A DNA stretch of 64,000 nt from Limnomonas spitsbergensis (Eukaryota > Chlorophyta > Chlorophyceae > Chlamydomonadales). A program made the translations under genes and the position numbers. Location of the stretch: the NCBI GenBank assembly GCA_037349105.1, contig JAYJMM010000095.1:2418001-2482000 (forward strand). Reading direction: 5' to 3'. Below the pieces are notes generated by a model, which was given only the letters and a program-made list of their open reading frames with translations, did no database searches and was not told the origin of the DNA. This document shows positions 47,586-59,508 of the stretch, one piece after another (the stretch's first letter is position 1; each line of letters opens with the position of its first letter).

Positions 47586-48602
47586 AGACACGTCCCCTCT
47601 CCCCCCATCACCTGTCCCAGCCCATGGCCAGACACATCCCCTCTCCCCCCACCACCTGCACCAGCTCATGGCCAGACACATCCCCTCTTCCCCCACCACC
47701 TGTCCCAGCCAGAACAGGTATGGATCAGTCAGCTGCATCCTCCCTCCCAACCCTCACCCTTACCCTCCTCACCTCTGCACCTACCAGCCCAGGGCCATTT
47801 ACATTTTTGGCATTTTGGTCAGCTGCTTCATATCCTTTCACTCCACATCTGGCCAGCTCTCCACCTACTTACTGTACCTTTCTTCCCTATTTTCAGAAGA
47901 TCAACCAACATCCCAAGTCTCCAACCAAGAGGCCTATCATCTTGCAAGCTCAAGTCCACGTTCCCGCCAGTAAGCACCAAATAAATGCACCAAATAAATG
48001 CACATCAATGCCCTGCCCCCATCACCTGTCCCAGCTCATGGCCAGACACATCCCCTCTCCCCCCATCACCTGTCCCAGCTCATGGCCAGACACATCCCCT
48101 CTCCCCCCAACACCTGTCCCAGTTCATGGCCAGACACATCGCCTTTCTCCACACCACCTTGCATCCGTCACTTTGTAGCTTTCGTATATTGTGTCTTGCA
48201 CACGTTAATCAAAGCACCCATACCAAAGATAAAATCTGTAGGAGTAGGAGTTGTGAGTCAACCTGGGCATTGCTTGCTGTACCTGCCTTGTACCATCCAT
48301 GTATTAAGATGTACATGAGGCCCACATGGCAGTACAGTATCCTTAGAAAATTCGCAAACCCTGCATTGCCTGAACCCTCCAGCTTTCCTTTCAATTCCTA
48401 GGTCCTGAGCCATCCAGCCTTTCCACCAACCATGTATCCTGAGTCCTCCAGCCTTGCACTCAACCCCTAGGTCCTAAACCCTCCAGCCTTGCACTCAACC
48501 CCTGGGTCCTAAACCCTCCAGCCCACTGGGCAGGACAACTCGTAAGAATATTCTGGAACCCTGCCCCCTCGTGTGCTAGGCTGCACATCCTACCCCTTAT
48601 CT
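47586..48602 (+). repeat. 1,017-bp cassette, copy 8 (haplotype B)
   Basis: Duplicate of copy 5 at 15,153 bp offset. Confidence 0.95.
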
Positions 48603-51600
48603 CAGAACAGCTGTGGATCAGTGAGCTGCCTCCTCCCTCCCACCCTTCACCCTTACCCCAGAACAGCTGTGGATCAGTCAGCTGCATCCTCCCTCCTACC
48701 CCTCACCCTTACCCCATAACAGCTGTGGATCAGTAACCTGCCTCCTCCCTCCTACCCCTCACCCTTACCCCAGAACAGCTGTGGATCAGTAGCCTGCCTC
48801 CTCCCTCCCACCCTTCACCCTTACCCCAGAACAGCTGTGGACCAGTCAGCTGCCTCCTCCCTCCCACCCTTCACCCTTACCCCAGAACAGCTGTGGACCA
48901 GTCAGTTGCCTCCTCCCTCCCACCCCTCACCCTTACCCCAGAACAGCTGTGGATCAGTAACCTGCCTCCTCCCTCCTACCCCTCACCCTTACCCCAGAAC
49001 AGCTGTGGATCAGTCAGCTGCCTCCTCCCTCCTACCCCTCACCCTTACCCCAGAACAGGTGTGGCTCAGTAGCATGCCTCCTCCCTCCCACCCAGAACAG
49101 CTGTGGACCAGTCAGCTGCCTCCTCCCTCCCAATCCTCACCCTTACCCCAGAACAGCTGTGGATAGTGAGCTGCCTCCTCCCTCCCACCCTCCACCCTTA
49201 CCCCAGAACAGCTGTGGACCAGTCAGCTGCCTCCTCCCTCCCACCCTTCACCCTAACCCCAGAACAGCTGTGGACCAGTCAGCTGCCTCCTCCCTCCCAC
49301 CCCTCACCCTTACTTCAGAACAGCCGTGGATCAGTCAGCTGCCTCCTCCCTCCCACCCTCCACCCTTACCCCAGAACAGCTGTGGATCAGTCAGCTGCCT
49401 CCTCCCTCCCAATCCTCACCCTTACCCCAGAACAGCTGTGGATCAGTGAGCCGCCTCCTCCCTCCCACCCTTACCATTACCCCAGAACAGCTGTGGATCA
49501 GTAACCTGCCTCCTCCCTCCTACCCCTCACCCTTACCCCAGAACAGCTGTGGACCAGTCAGCTGCCTCCTCCCTCCTCCCCCTCACCCTTACCCCAGAAC
49601 AGCTGTGGATCAGTAGCCTGCCTCCTCCCTCCCACCCAGAACAGCTGTGGACCAGTCAGCTGCCTCCTCCCTCCCAATCCTCACCCTTACCCCAGAACAG
49701 CTGTGGATCAGTGAGCTGCCTCCTCCCTCCCACCCCTCACCCTTACCCCAGAACAGCTGTGGATCAGTCAGCTGCCTCCTCCCTCCCACCCTCCACCCTT
49801 ACCCCAGAACAGCTGTGGACCAGTCAGCTGCCTCCTCCCTCCCAATCCTCACCCTTACCCCATAACAGCTGTGGATCAGTAACCTGCCTCCTCCCTCGTA
49901 CCCCTCACCCTTACCCCATAACAGCTGTGGATCAGTAGCCTGACTCCTCCCTCCCACCCTTCACCCTTACCCCAGAACAGCTATGGACCAGTCAGCTGCC
50001 TCCTCCCTCCCAATCCTCACCCTTACCCCAGAACAGCTGTGGATCAGTAGCCTGCCTCCTCCCTCCCAACCCTTACCCTTACCCCAGAACAGCTGTGGAC
50101 CAGTCAGCTGTCTCCTCCCTCCCAATCCTCACCCTTACCCCAGAACATCTGTGGACCAGTCAGCTGCCTCCTCCCTCCTACCCCTCACCCTTACCCCAGA
50201 ACAGCTGTGGATCAGTCAGCTGCCTCCTCCCTCCCACCCCTCACCCTTACCCCAGAACAGCTGTGGATCAGTCAGCTGCCTCCTCCCTCCGACCCTCCAC
50301 CCTTACACCAGAACAGATGTGGACTAGTCAGCTGCCTCCTCCCTCCCAATCCCCACCCTTACCCCAGAACAGCTGTGGATCAGTGAGCTGCCTCCTCCCT
50401 CCCACCCTTCACCCTTACCCCAGAACATCTGTGGACCAGTAACTTGCCTCCTCCCTCCCACCCTTCACCCTTACCCCAGAACAGCTGTGCACGAGTCAGC
50501 TGCCTCCTCCCTCCCACCCTTCACCCTTACCCCAGAACAGCTGTGGATCAATCAGCTGCATCCTCCCTCCCACCCCTCACCCTCACCCCAGAACAGCTGT
50601 GGATCAGTCAGCTGCCTCCTCCCTCCTACCCCTCACCCTTACCCCAGAACAGCTGTGGATCAGTAACTTGCCTCCTCCCTCCCACCCTTCACCCTTACCC
50701 CAGAACAGCTGTGCACCAGTCAGCTGCCTCCTCCCTCCCACCCTTCACCCTAACCCCAGAACAGCTGTGGATCAGTCAGCTGCCTCCTCCCTCCCACCCC
50801 TCACCCTTACCCCAGAACAGCTGTGGATCAGTCAGCTGCCTCCTCCCTCCCACCCTCCACCCTTACCCCAGAACAGCTGTGGACCAGTCAGCTGCCTCCT
50901 CCCTCCCACTCCCCACCCTTACCCCAGAACAGCTGTGGATCAGTGAGCTGCCTCCTCCCTCCCACCCTTCACCCTTACCCCAGAACATCTGTGGACCAGT
51001 CAGCTGCAACCTCCCTCCCACCCTTCACCCTTACCCCAGAACAGCTGTGGATCAGTCAGCTGCCTCCTCCCTCCTACCCCTCACCCTTACCCCAGAACAG
51101 ATGTGGATCAGTAACTTGCCTCCTCCCTCCCACCCTTCACCCTTACCCCAGAACAGCTGTGCACGAGTCAGCTGCCTCCTCCCTCCCACCCTTCACCCTT
51201 ACCCCAGAACAGCTGTGGATCAGTCAGCTGCCTCCTCCCTCCCACCCCTCACCCTTACTTCAGAACAGCCGTGGATCAGTCACCTGCCTCCTCCCTCCTA
51301 CCCCTCACCCTTACCCCAGAACAGCTGTGGATCAGTCAGCTGCCTCCTCCCTCCCAATCCTCACCCTTACCCCAGAACAGCTGTGGATCAGTCAGCTGCC
51401 TCCTCCCTCCCACCCTTACCATTACCCCAGAACAGCTGTGGATCAGTAACCTGCCTCCTCCCTCCTACCCCTCACCCTTACCCCAGAACAGCTGTGGACC
51501 AGTCAGCTGCCTCCTCCCTCCTACCCCTCACCCTTACCCCAGAACAGCTGTGGATCAGTAGCCTGCCTCCTCCCTCCCACCCAGAACAGCTGTGGATCAG

Positions 51601-54231
51601 TAGCCTGCCTCCTCCCTCCCACCCAGAACAGCTGTGGACCAGTCAGCTGCCTCCTCCCTCCCAATGCTCACCCTTACCCCAGAACAGCTGTGGATCAGTC
51701 AGCTGCCTCCTCCCTCCCAACAGCTGTGGATCAATCAGCTGCCTCCTCCCTCCCACCCCTCACCCTTACCCCAGAACAGCTGTGGATCAGTCAGCTGCCT
51801 CCTCCCTCCTACCCCTCACCCTTACCCCAGAACAGCTGTGGATCAGTAACTTGCCTCCTCCCTCCCACCCTTCACCCTTACCCCAGAACAGCTGTGCACC
51901 AGTCAGCTGCCTCCTCCCTCCCACCCTCCACCCTTACCCCAGAACAGCTGTGGACCAGTCAGCTGCCTCCTCCCTCCCACCCCTCACCCTTACCCCAGAA
52001 CAGCTGTGGATCAGTCAGCTGCCTCCTCCCTCCCACCCTCCACCCTTACCCCAGAACAGCTGTGGACCAGTCAGCTGCCTCCTCCTTTTCAATCCCCACC
52101 CTTACCCCAGAACAGCTGTGGATCAGTGAGCTGCCTCCTCCCTCCCACCCTTCACCCTTACCCCAGAACATCTGTGGACCAGTCAGCTGCAGCCTCCCTC
52201 CCACCCTTCACCCTTACCCCAGAACAGCTGTGGATCAGTCAGCTGCCTCCTCCCTCCCACCCCTCACCCTTACCCCAGAACAGCTGTGGATCAGTCAGCT
52301 GCCTCCTCCCTCCTACCCCTCACCCTTACCCCAGAACAGCTGTGGATCAGTAACTTGCCTCCTCCCTCCCACCCTTCACCCTTACCCCAGAACAGCTGTG
52401 CACCAGTCAGCTGCCTCCTCCCTCCCACCCTTCACCCTAACCCCAGAACAGCTGTGGATCAGTCAGCTGCCTCCTCCCTCCCACCCCTCACCCTTACCCC
52501 AGAACAGCTGTGGATCAGTCAGCTGCCTCCTCCCTCCGACCCTCCACCCTTACCCCAGAACAGATGTGGACCAGTCAGCTGCCTCCTCCCTCCCAATCCC
52601 CACCCTTACCCCAGAACATCTGTGGACCAGTCAGCTGCAGCCTCCCTCCCACCCTTCACCCTTACCCCAGAACAGTTGTGGATCAGTCAGCTGCCTCCTC
52701 CCTCCCACCCCTCACCCTTACCCCAGAACAGCTGTGGATCAGTCAGCTGCCTCCTCCCTCCTACCCCTCACCCTTACCCCAGAACAGCTGTGGATCAGTA
52801 ACTTGCCTCCTCCCTCCCACCCTTCACCCTTACCCCAGAACAGCTGTGCACGAGTCAGCTGCCTCCTCCCTCCCACCCTTCACCCTAACCCCAGAACAGC
52901 TGTGGATCAGTCAGCTGCCTCCTCCCTCCCACCCCTCACCCTTACTTCAGAACAGCCGTGGATCAGTCAGCTGCCTCCTCCCTCCCACCCTCCACCCTTA
53001 CCCCAGAACAGCTGTGGATCAGTCAGCTGCCTCTTCCCTCCCAATCCTCACCCTTACCCCAGAACAGCTGTGGATCAGTGAGCTGCCTCCTCCCTCCCAC
53101 CCTTACCATTACCCCAGAACAGCTGTGGATCAGTAACCTGCCTCCTCCCTCCTACCCCTCACCCTTACCCCAGAACAGCTGTGGACCAGTCAGCTGCCTC
53201 CTCCCTCCTACCCCTCACCCTTACCCCAGAACAGCTGTGGATCAGTAGCATGCCTCCTCCCTCCCACCCAGAACAGCTGTGGACCAGTCAGCTGCCTCCT
53301 CCCTCCCAATCCTCACCCTTACCCCAGAACAGCTGTGGATCAGTGAGCTGCCTCCTCCCTCCCACCCTTCACCCTTACCCCAGAACAGCTGTGGATCAGT
53401 CAGCTGCTCCTCCCTCCCACCCTCCACCCTTACCCCAGAATAGCTGTGGACCAGTCAGCTGCCTCCTCCCTCCCAATCCTCACCCTTACCCCATAACAGC
53501 TGTGGATCAGTAACCTGCCTCCTCCCTCGTACCCCTCACCCTTACCCCATAACAGCTGTGGATCAGTAGCCTGACTCCTCCCTCCCACCCTTCACCCTTA
53601 CCCCAGAACAGCTATGGACCAGTCAGCTGCCTCCTCCCTCCCAATCCTCACCCTTACCCCAGAACAGCTGTGGATCAGTAGCCTGCCTCCTCCCTCCCAC
53701 CCCTCACCCTTACCCCAGAACAGCTGTGGATCAGTCAGCTGCCTTCTCCCTCCCACCCTCCACCCTTACCCCAGAACAGCTGTGGACCAGTCAGCTGTCT
53801 CCTCCCTCCCAATCCTCACCCTTACCCCAGAACATCTGTGGACCAGTCAGCTGCCCCCTCCCTCCCACCCGTCACCCTTACCCCAGAACAGCTGTGGACC
53901 AGTCAGCTGCCTCCTCCCTCCCACCCTTCACCCTAACCCCAGAACAGCTTTGGACCAGTCAGCTGCCTCCTCCCTCCCACCCTTCACCCTTACCCCAGAA
54001 CAGCTGTGGATCAGTCAGCTGCCTCCTCCCTCCCACCCTTCACCCTAACCCCAGAACAGCTGTGGACCAGTCAGCTGCCTCCTCCCTCCTACCCCCCACC
54101 CTTACCCCAGAACAGCTGTGGATCAGTCAGCTGCCTTCTCCCTCCCACCCTTCACCCTTACCCCAGAACAGCTGTGGACCAGTCAGCTGCCTCCTCCCTC
54201 CCAATCCTCACCCTTACCCCAGAACAGCTGT
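48603..54231 (+). repeat. Satellite block 9
   Basis: 5,629 bp, the longest block: block 6 plus five monomers. The third copy of the block 1 segment is at about 50,304-53,569. The extra monomers lie after the end of the 15,153-bp duplicate at about 53,583. Confidence 0.9.
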
Positions 54232-55248
54232 AGACACGTCCCCTCTCCCCCCATCACCTGTCCCAGCCCATGGCCAGACACATCCCCTCTCCCCCCACCA
54301 CCTGCACCAGCTCATGGCCAGACACATCCCCTCTTCCCCCACCACCTGTCCCAGCCAGAACAGGTATGGATCAGTCAGCTGCATCCTCCCTCCCAACCCT
54401 CACCCTTACCCTCCTCACCTCTGCACCTGCCAGCCCAGGGCCATTTACATTTTTGGCATTTTGGTCAGCTGCTTCATATCCTTTCACTCCACATCTGGCC
54501 AGCTCTCCACCTACTTACTGTACCTTTCTTCCCTATTTTCAGAAGATCAACCAACATCCCAAGTCTCCAACCAAGAGGCCTATCATCTTGCAAGCTCAAG
54601 TCCACGTTCCCGCCAGTAAGCACCAAATAAATGCACCAAATAAATGCACATCAATGCCCTGCCCCCATCACCTGTCCCAGCTCATGGCCAGACACATCCC
54701 CTCTCCCCCCATCACCTGTCCCAGCTCATGGCCAGACACATCCCCTCTCCCCCCATCACCTGTCCCAGTTCATGGCCAGACACATCGCCTTTCTCCACAC
54801 CACCTTGCATCCGTCACTTTGTAGCTTTCGTATATTGTGTCTTGCACACTTTAATCAAAGCACCCATACCAAAGATAAAATCTGTAGGAGTAGGAGTTGT
54901 GAGTCAACCTGGGCATTGCTTGCTGTACCTGCCTTGTACCATCCATGTATTAAGATGTACATGAGGCCCACATGGCAGTACAGTATCCTTAGAAAATTCG
55001 CAAACCCTGCATTGCCTGAACCCTCCAGCTTTCCTTTCAATTCCTAGGTCCTGAGCCATCCAGCCTTTCCACCAACCATGTATCCTGAGTCCTCCAGCCT
55101 TGCACTCAACCCCTAGGTCCTAAACCCTCCAGCCTTGCACTCAACCCCTGGGTCCTAAACCCTCCAGCCCACTGGGCAGGACAACTCGTAAGAATATTCT
55201 GGAACCCTGCCCCCTCGTGTGCTAGGCTGCACATCCTACCCCTTATCT
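54232..55248 (+). repeat. 1,017-bp cassette, copy 9 (mosaic of haplotypes A and B)
   Basis: Has the B base at the first diagnostic site (CACCACCTGCACC) but A bases at the next three (CACCTGCCAG, CCATCACCTG, CACTTTAATC). It is preceded by GTGGACCAGTCAG where the other nine copies have GTGGACCTGTCAG one monomer upstream. It is either a gene-conversion mosaic or an intermediate. Confidence 0.93.
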
Positions 55249-58200
55249 CAGAACAGCTGTGGATCAGTGAGCTGCCTCCTCCCTCCCACCCTTCACCCTT
55301 ACCCCAGAACAGCTGTGGATCAGTCAGCTGCATCCTCCCTCCTACCCCTCACCCTTACCCCAGAACAGCTGTGGATCAGTAACCTGCCTCCTCCCTCCTA
55401 CCCCTCACCCTTACCCCAGAACAGCTGTGGATCAGTAGCCTGCCTCCTCCCTCCCACCCTTCACCCTTACCCCAGAACAGCTGTGGACCAGTCAGCTGCC
55501 TCCTCCCTCCCACCCTTCACCCTTACCCCAGAACAGCTGTGGACCAGTCAGCTGCCTCCTCCCTCCCACCCCTCACCCTTACCCCAGAACAGCTGTGGAT
55601 CAGTAACCTGCCTCCTCCCTCCTACCCCTCACCCTTACCCCAGAACAGCTGTGGATCAGTCAGCTGCCTCCTCCCTCCTACCCCTCACCCTTACCCCAGA
55701 ACAGCTGTGGATCAGTAGCATGCCTCCTCCCTCCCACCCAGAACAGCTGTGGACCAGTCAGCTGCCTCCTCCCTCCCAATCCTCACCCTTACCCCAGAAC
55801 AGCTGTGGATAGTGAGCTGCCTCCTCCCTCCCACCCTCCACCCTTACCCCAGAACAGCTGTGGACCAGTCAGCTGCCTCCTCCCTCCCAATCCTCACCCT
55901 TACCCCAGAACAGCTGTGGATCAGTAACCTGCCTCCTCCCTCGTACCCCTCACCCTTACCCCAGAACAGCTGTGCACGAGTTAGCTGCCTCCTCCCTCCC
56001 ACCCTTCACCCTAACCCCAGAACAGCTGTGGATCAGTCAGCTGCCTCCTCCCTCCCACCCCTCACCCTTACCTCAGAACAGCCGTGGATCAGTCAGCTGC
56101 CTCCTCCCTCCCACCCTCCACCCTTACCCCAGAACAGCTGTGGATCAGTCAGCTGCCTCCTCCCTCCCAATCCTCACCCTTACCTCAGAACAGCTGTGGA
56201 TCAGTGAGCTGCCTCCTCCCTCCCACCCTTACCATTACCCCAGAACAGCTGTGGATCAGTAACCTGCCTCCTCCCTCCTACCCCTCACCCTTACCCCAGA
56301 ACAGCTGTGGACCAGTCAGCTGCCTCCTCCCTCCCAATCCTCACCCTTACCCCAGAACAGCTGTGGATCAGTGAGCTGCCTCCTCCCTCCCACCCTTCAC
56401 CCTTACCCCAGAACAGCTGTGGATCAGTCAGCTGCCTCCTCCCTCCCACCCTCCACCCTTACCCCAGAACAGCTGTGGACCAGTCAGCTGCCTCCTCCCT
56501 CCCAATCCTCACCCTTACCCCATAACAGCTGTGGATCAGTAACCTGCCTCCTCCCTCGTACCCCTCACCCTTACCCCATAACAGCTGTGGATCAGTAGCC
56601 TGACTCCTCCCTCCCACCCTTCACCCTTACCCCAGAACAGCTATGGACCAGTCAGCTGCCTCCTCCCTCCCAATCCACACCCTTACCCCAGAACAGCTGT
56701 GGATCAGTAACCTGCCTCCTCCCTCCCACCCCTCACCCTTACCCCAGAACAGCTGTGGACCAGTCAGCTGCCTTCTCCCTCCCACCCTCCACCCTTACCC
56801 CAGAACAGCTGTGGACCAGTCAGCTGTCTCCTCCCTCCCAATCCTCACCCTTACCCCAGAACATCTGTGGACCAGTCAGCTGCCCCCTCCCTCCCACCCT
56901 TCACCCTTACCCCAGAACAGCTGTGGACCAGTCAGCTGCCTCCTCCCTCCCACCCTTCACCCTAACCCCAGAACAGCTTTGGACCAGTCAGCTGCCTCCT
57001 CCCTCCCAATCCTCACCCTTACCCCAGAACAGCTGTGGATCAGTAACCTGCCTCCTCCCTCGTACCCCTCACCCTTACCCCAGAACAGCTGTGCACGAGT
57101 TAGCTGCCTCCTCCCTCCCACCCTTCACCCTAACCCCAGAACAGCTGTGGATCAGTCAGCTGCCTCCTCCCTCCCACCCCTCACCCTTACTTCAGAACAG
57201 CCGTGGATCAGTCAGCTGCCTCCTCCCTCCCACCCTCCACCCTTACCCCAGAACAGCTGTGGATCAGTCAGCTGCCTCCTCCCTCCCAATCCTCACCCTT
57301 ACCTCAGAACAGCTGTGGATCAGTGAGCTGCCTCCTCCCTCCCACCCTTACCATTACCCCAGAACAGCTGTGGATCAGTAACCTGCCTCCTCCCTCCTAC
57401 CCCTCACCCTTACCCCAGAACAGCTGTGGACCAGTCAGCTGCCTCCTCCCTCCCAATCCTCACCCTTACCCCAGAACAGCTGTGGATCAGTGAGCTGCCT
57501 CCTCCCTCCCACCCTTCACCCTTACCCCAGAACAGCTGTGGATCAGTCAGCTGCCTCCTCCCTCCCACCCTCCACCCTTACCCCAGAACAGCTGTGGACC
57601 AGTCAGCTGCCTCCTCCCTCCCAATCCTCACCCTTACCCCATAACAGCTGTGGATCAGTAACCTGCCTCCTCCCTCGTACCCCTCACCCTTACCCCATAA
57701 CAGCTGTGGATCAGTAGCCTGACTCCTCCCTCCCACCCTTCACCCTTACCCCAGAACAGCTATGGACCAGTCAGCTGCCTCCTCCCTCCCAATCCACACC
57801 CTTACCCCAGAACAGCTGTGGATCAGTAGCCTGCCTCCTCCCTCCCACCCCTCACCCTTACCCCAGAACAGCTGTGGACCAGTCAGCTGCCTCCTCCCTC
57901 CCACCCTCCACCCTTACCCCAGAACAGCTGTGGACCAGTCAGCTGTCTCCTCCCTCCCAATCCTCACCCTTACCCCAGAACATCTGTGGACCAGTCAGCT
58001 GCCCCCTCCCTCCCACCCTTCACCCTTACCCCAGAACAGCTGTGGACCAGTCAGCTGCCTCCTCCCTCCCACCCTTCACCCTTACCCCAGAACAGCTTTG
58101 GACCAGTCAGCTGCCTCCTCCCTCCCACCCTTCACCCTTACCCCAGAACAGCTGTGGATCAGTCAGCTGCCTCCTCCCTCCCACCCTTCACCCTTACCCC

Positions 58201-58491
58201 AGAACAGCTGTGGATCAGTCAGCTGCCTCCTTCCTCCCACCCTCCACCCTTACCCCAGAACAGCTGTGGATCAGTCAGCTGCCTCCTCCCTCCCAATCCT
58301 CACCCTTACCCCAGAACAGCTGTGGATCAGTAACCTGCCTCCTCCCTCCTACCCCCCACCCTTACCCCAGAACAGCTGTGGATCAGTCAGCTGCCTTCTC
58401 CCTCCCACCCTTCACCCTTACCCCAGAACAGCTGTGGACCTGTCAGCTGCCTCCTCCCTCCCAATCCTCACCCTTACCCCAGAACAGCTGT
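55249..58491 (+). repeat. Satellite block 10
   Basis: 3,243 bp, the same length as block 2. Contains TTACCTCAGAACAG variants (near 56,070, 56,184 and 57,302) not seen elsewhere. A stretch near 55,880-56,600 recurs near 57,000-57,720 (offset 1,119 bp). Confidence 0.9.
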
Positions 58492-59508
58492 AGACACGTC
58501 CCCTCTCCCCCCATCACCTGTCCCAGCCCATGGCCAGACACATCCCCTCTCCCCCCACCACCTGCACCAGCTCATGGCCAGACACATCCCCTCTTCCCCC
58601 ACCACCTGTCCCAGCCAGAACAGGTATGGATCAGTCAGCTGCATCCTCCCTCCCAACCCTCACCCTTACCCTCCTCACCTCTGCACCTACCAGCCCAGGG
58701 CCATTTACATTTTTGGCATTTTGGTCAGCTGCTTCATATCCTTTCACTCCACATCTGGCCAGCTCTCCACCTACTTACTGTACCTTTCTTCCCTATTTTC
58801 AGAAGATCAACCAACATCCCAAGTCTCCAACCAAGAGGCCTATCATCTTGCAAGCTCAAGTCCACGTTCCCGCCAGTAAGCACCAAATAAATGCACCAAA
58901 TAAATGCACATCAATGCCCTGCCCCCATCACCTGTCCCAGCTCATGGCCAGACACATCCCCTCTCCCCCCATCACCTGTCCCAGCTCATGGCCAGACACA
59001 TCCCCTCTCCCCCCAACACCTGTCCCAGTTCATGGCCAGACACATCGCCTTTCTCCACACCACCTTGCATCCGTCACTTTGTAGCTTTCGTATATTGTGT
59101 CTTGCACACGTTAATCAAAGCACCCATACCAAAGATAAAATCTGTAGGAGTAGGAGTTGTGAGTCAACCTGGGCATTGCTTGCTGTACCTGCCTTGTACC
59201 ATCCATGTATTAAGATGTACATGAGGCCCACATGGCAGTACAGTATCCTTAGAAAATTCGCAAACCCTGCATTGCCTGAACCCTCCAGCTTTCCTTTCAA
59301 TTCCTAGGTCCTGAGCCATCCAGCCTTTCCACCAACCATGTATCCTGAGTCCTCCAGCCTTGCACTCAACCCCTAGGTCCTAAACCCTCCAGCCTTGCAC
59401 TCAACCCCTGGGTCCTAAACCCTCCAGCCCACTGGGCAGGACAACTCGTAAGAATATTCTGGAACCCTGCCCCCTCGTGTGCTAGGCTGCACATCCTACC
59501 CCTTATCT
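58492..59508 (+). repeat. 1,017-bp cassette, copy 10 (haplotype B)
   Basis: Offset 4,260 bp from copy 9, but haplotype B at all diagnostic sites, so equal spacing does not mean equal cassette type. Confidence 0.95.

Larger units (their letters stand above)
23278..53583 (+). repeat. Tandem segmental duplication, 15,153 bp x 2
   Basis: Copy 1 is about 23,278-38,430 and copy 2 about 38,431-53,583, directly adjacent and head to tail. Both begin at the marker CCCACCCGTCACCC. At the end of copy 2 the sequence reads CCCACCCTTCACCC instead. Each copy has three cassettes (3-5, 6-8). I noticed only a handful of differences, for example 24,963 versus 40,116 (TAACCT versus TCAGCT), 35,128-35,162 versus 50,281-50,315 (TTACCCC versus TTACACC), and 35,735 versus 50,888 (CCAATCC versus CCACTCC). 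This near-identity points to a recent event. Confidence 0.92.
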
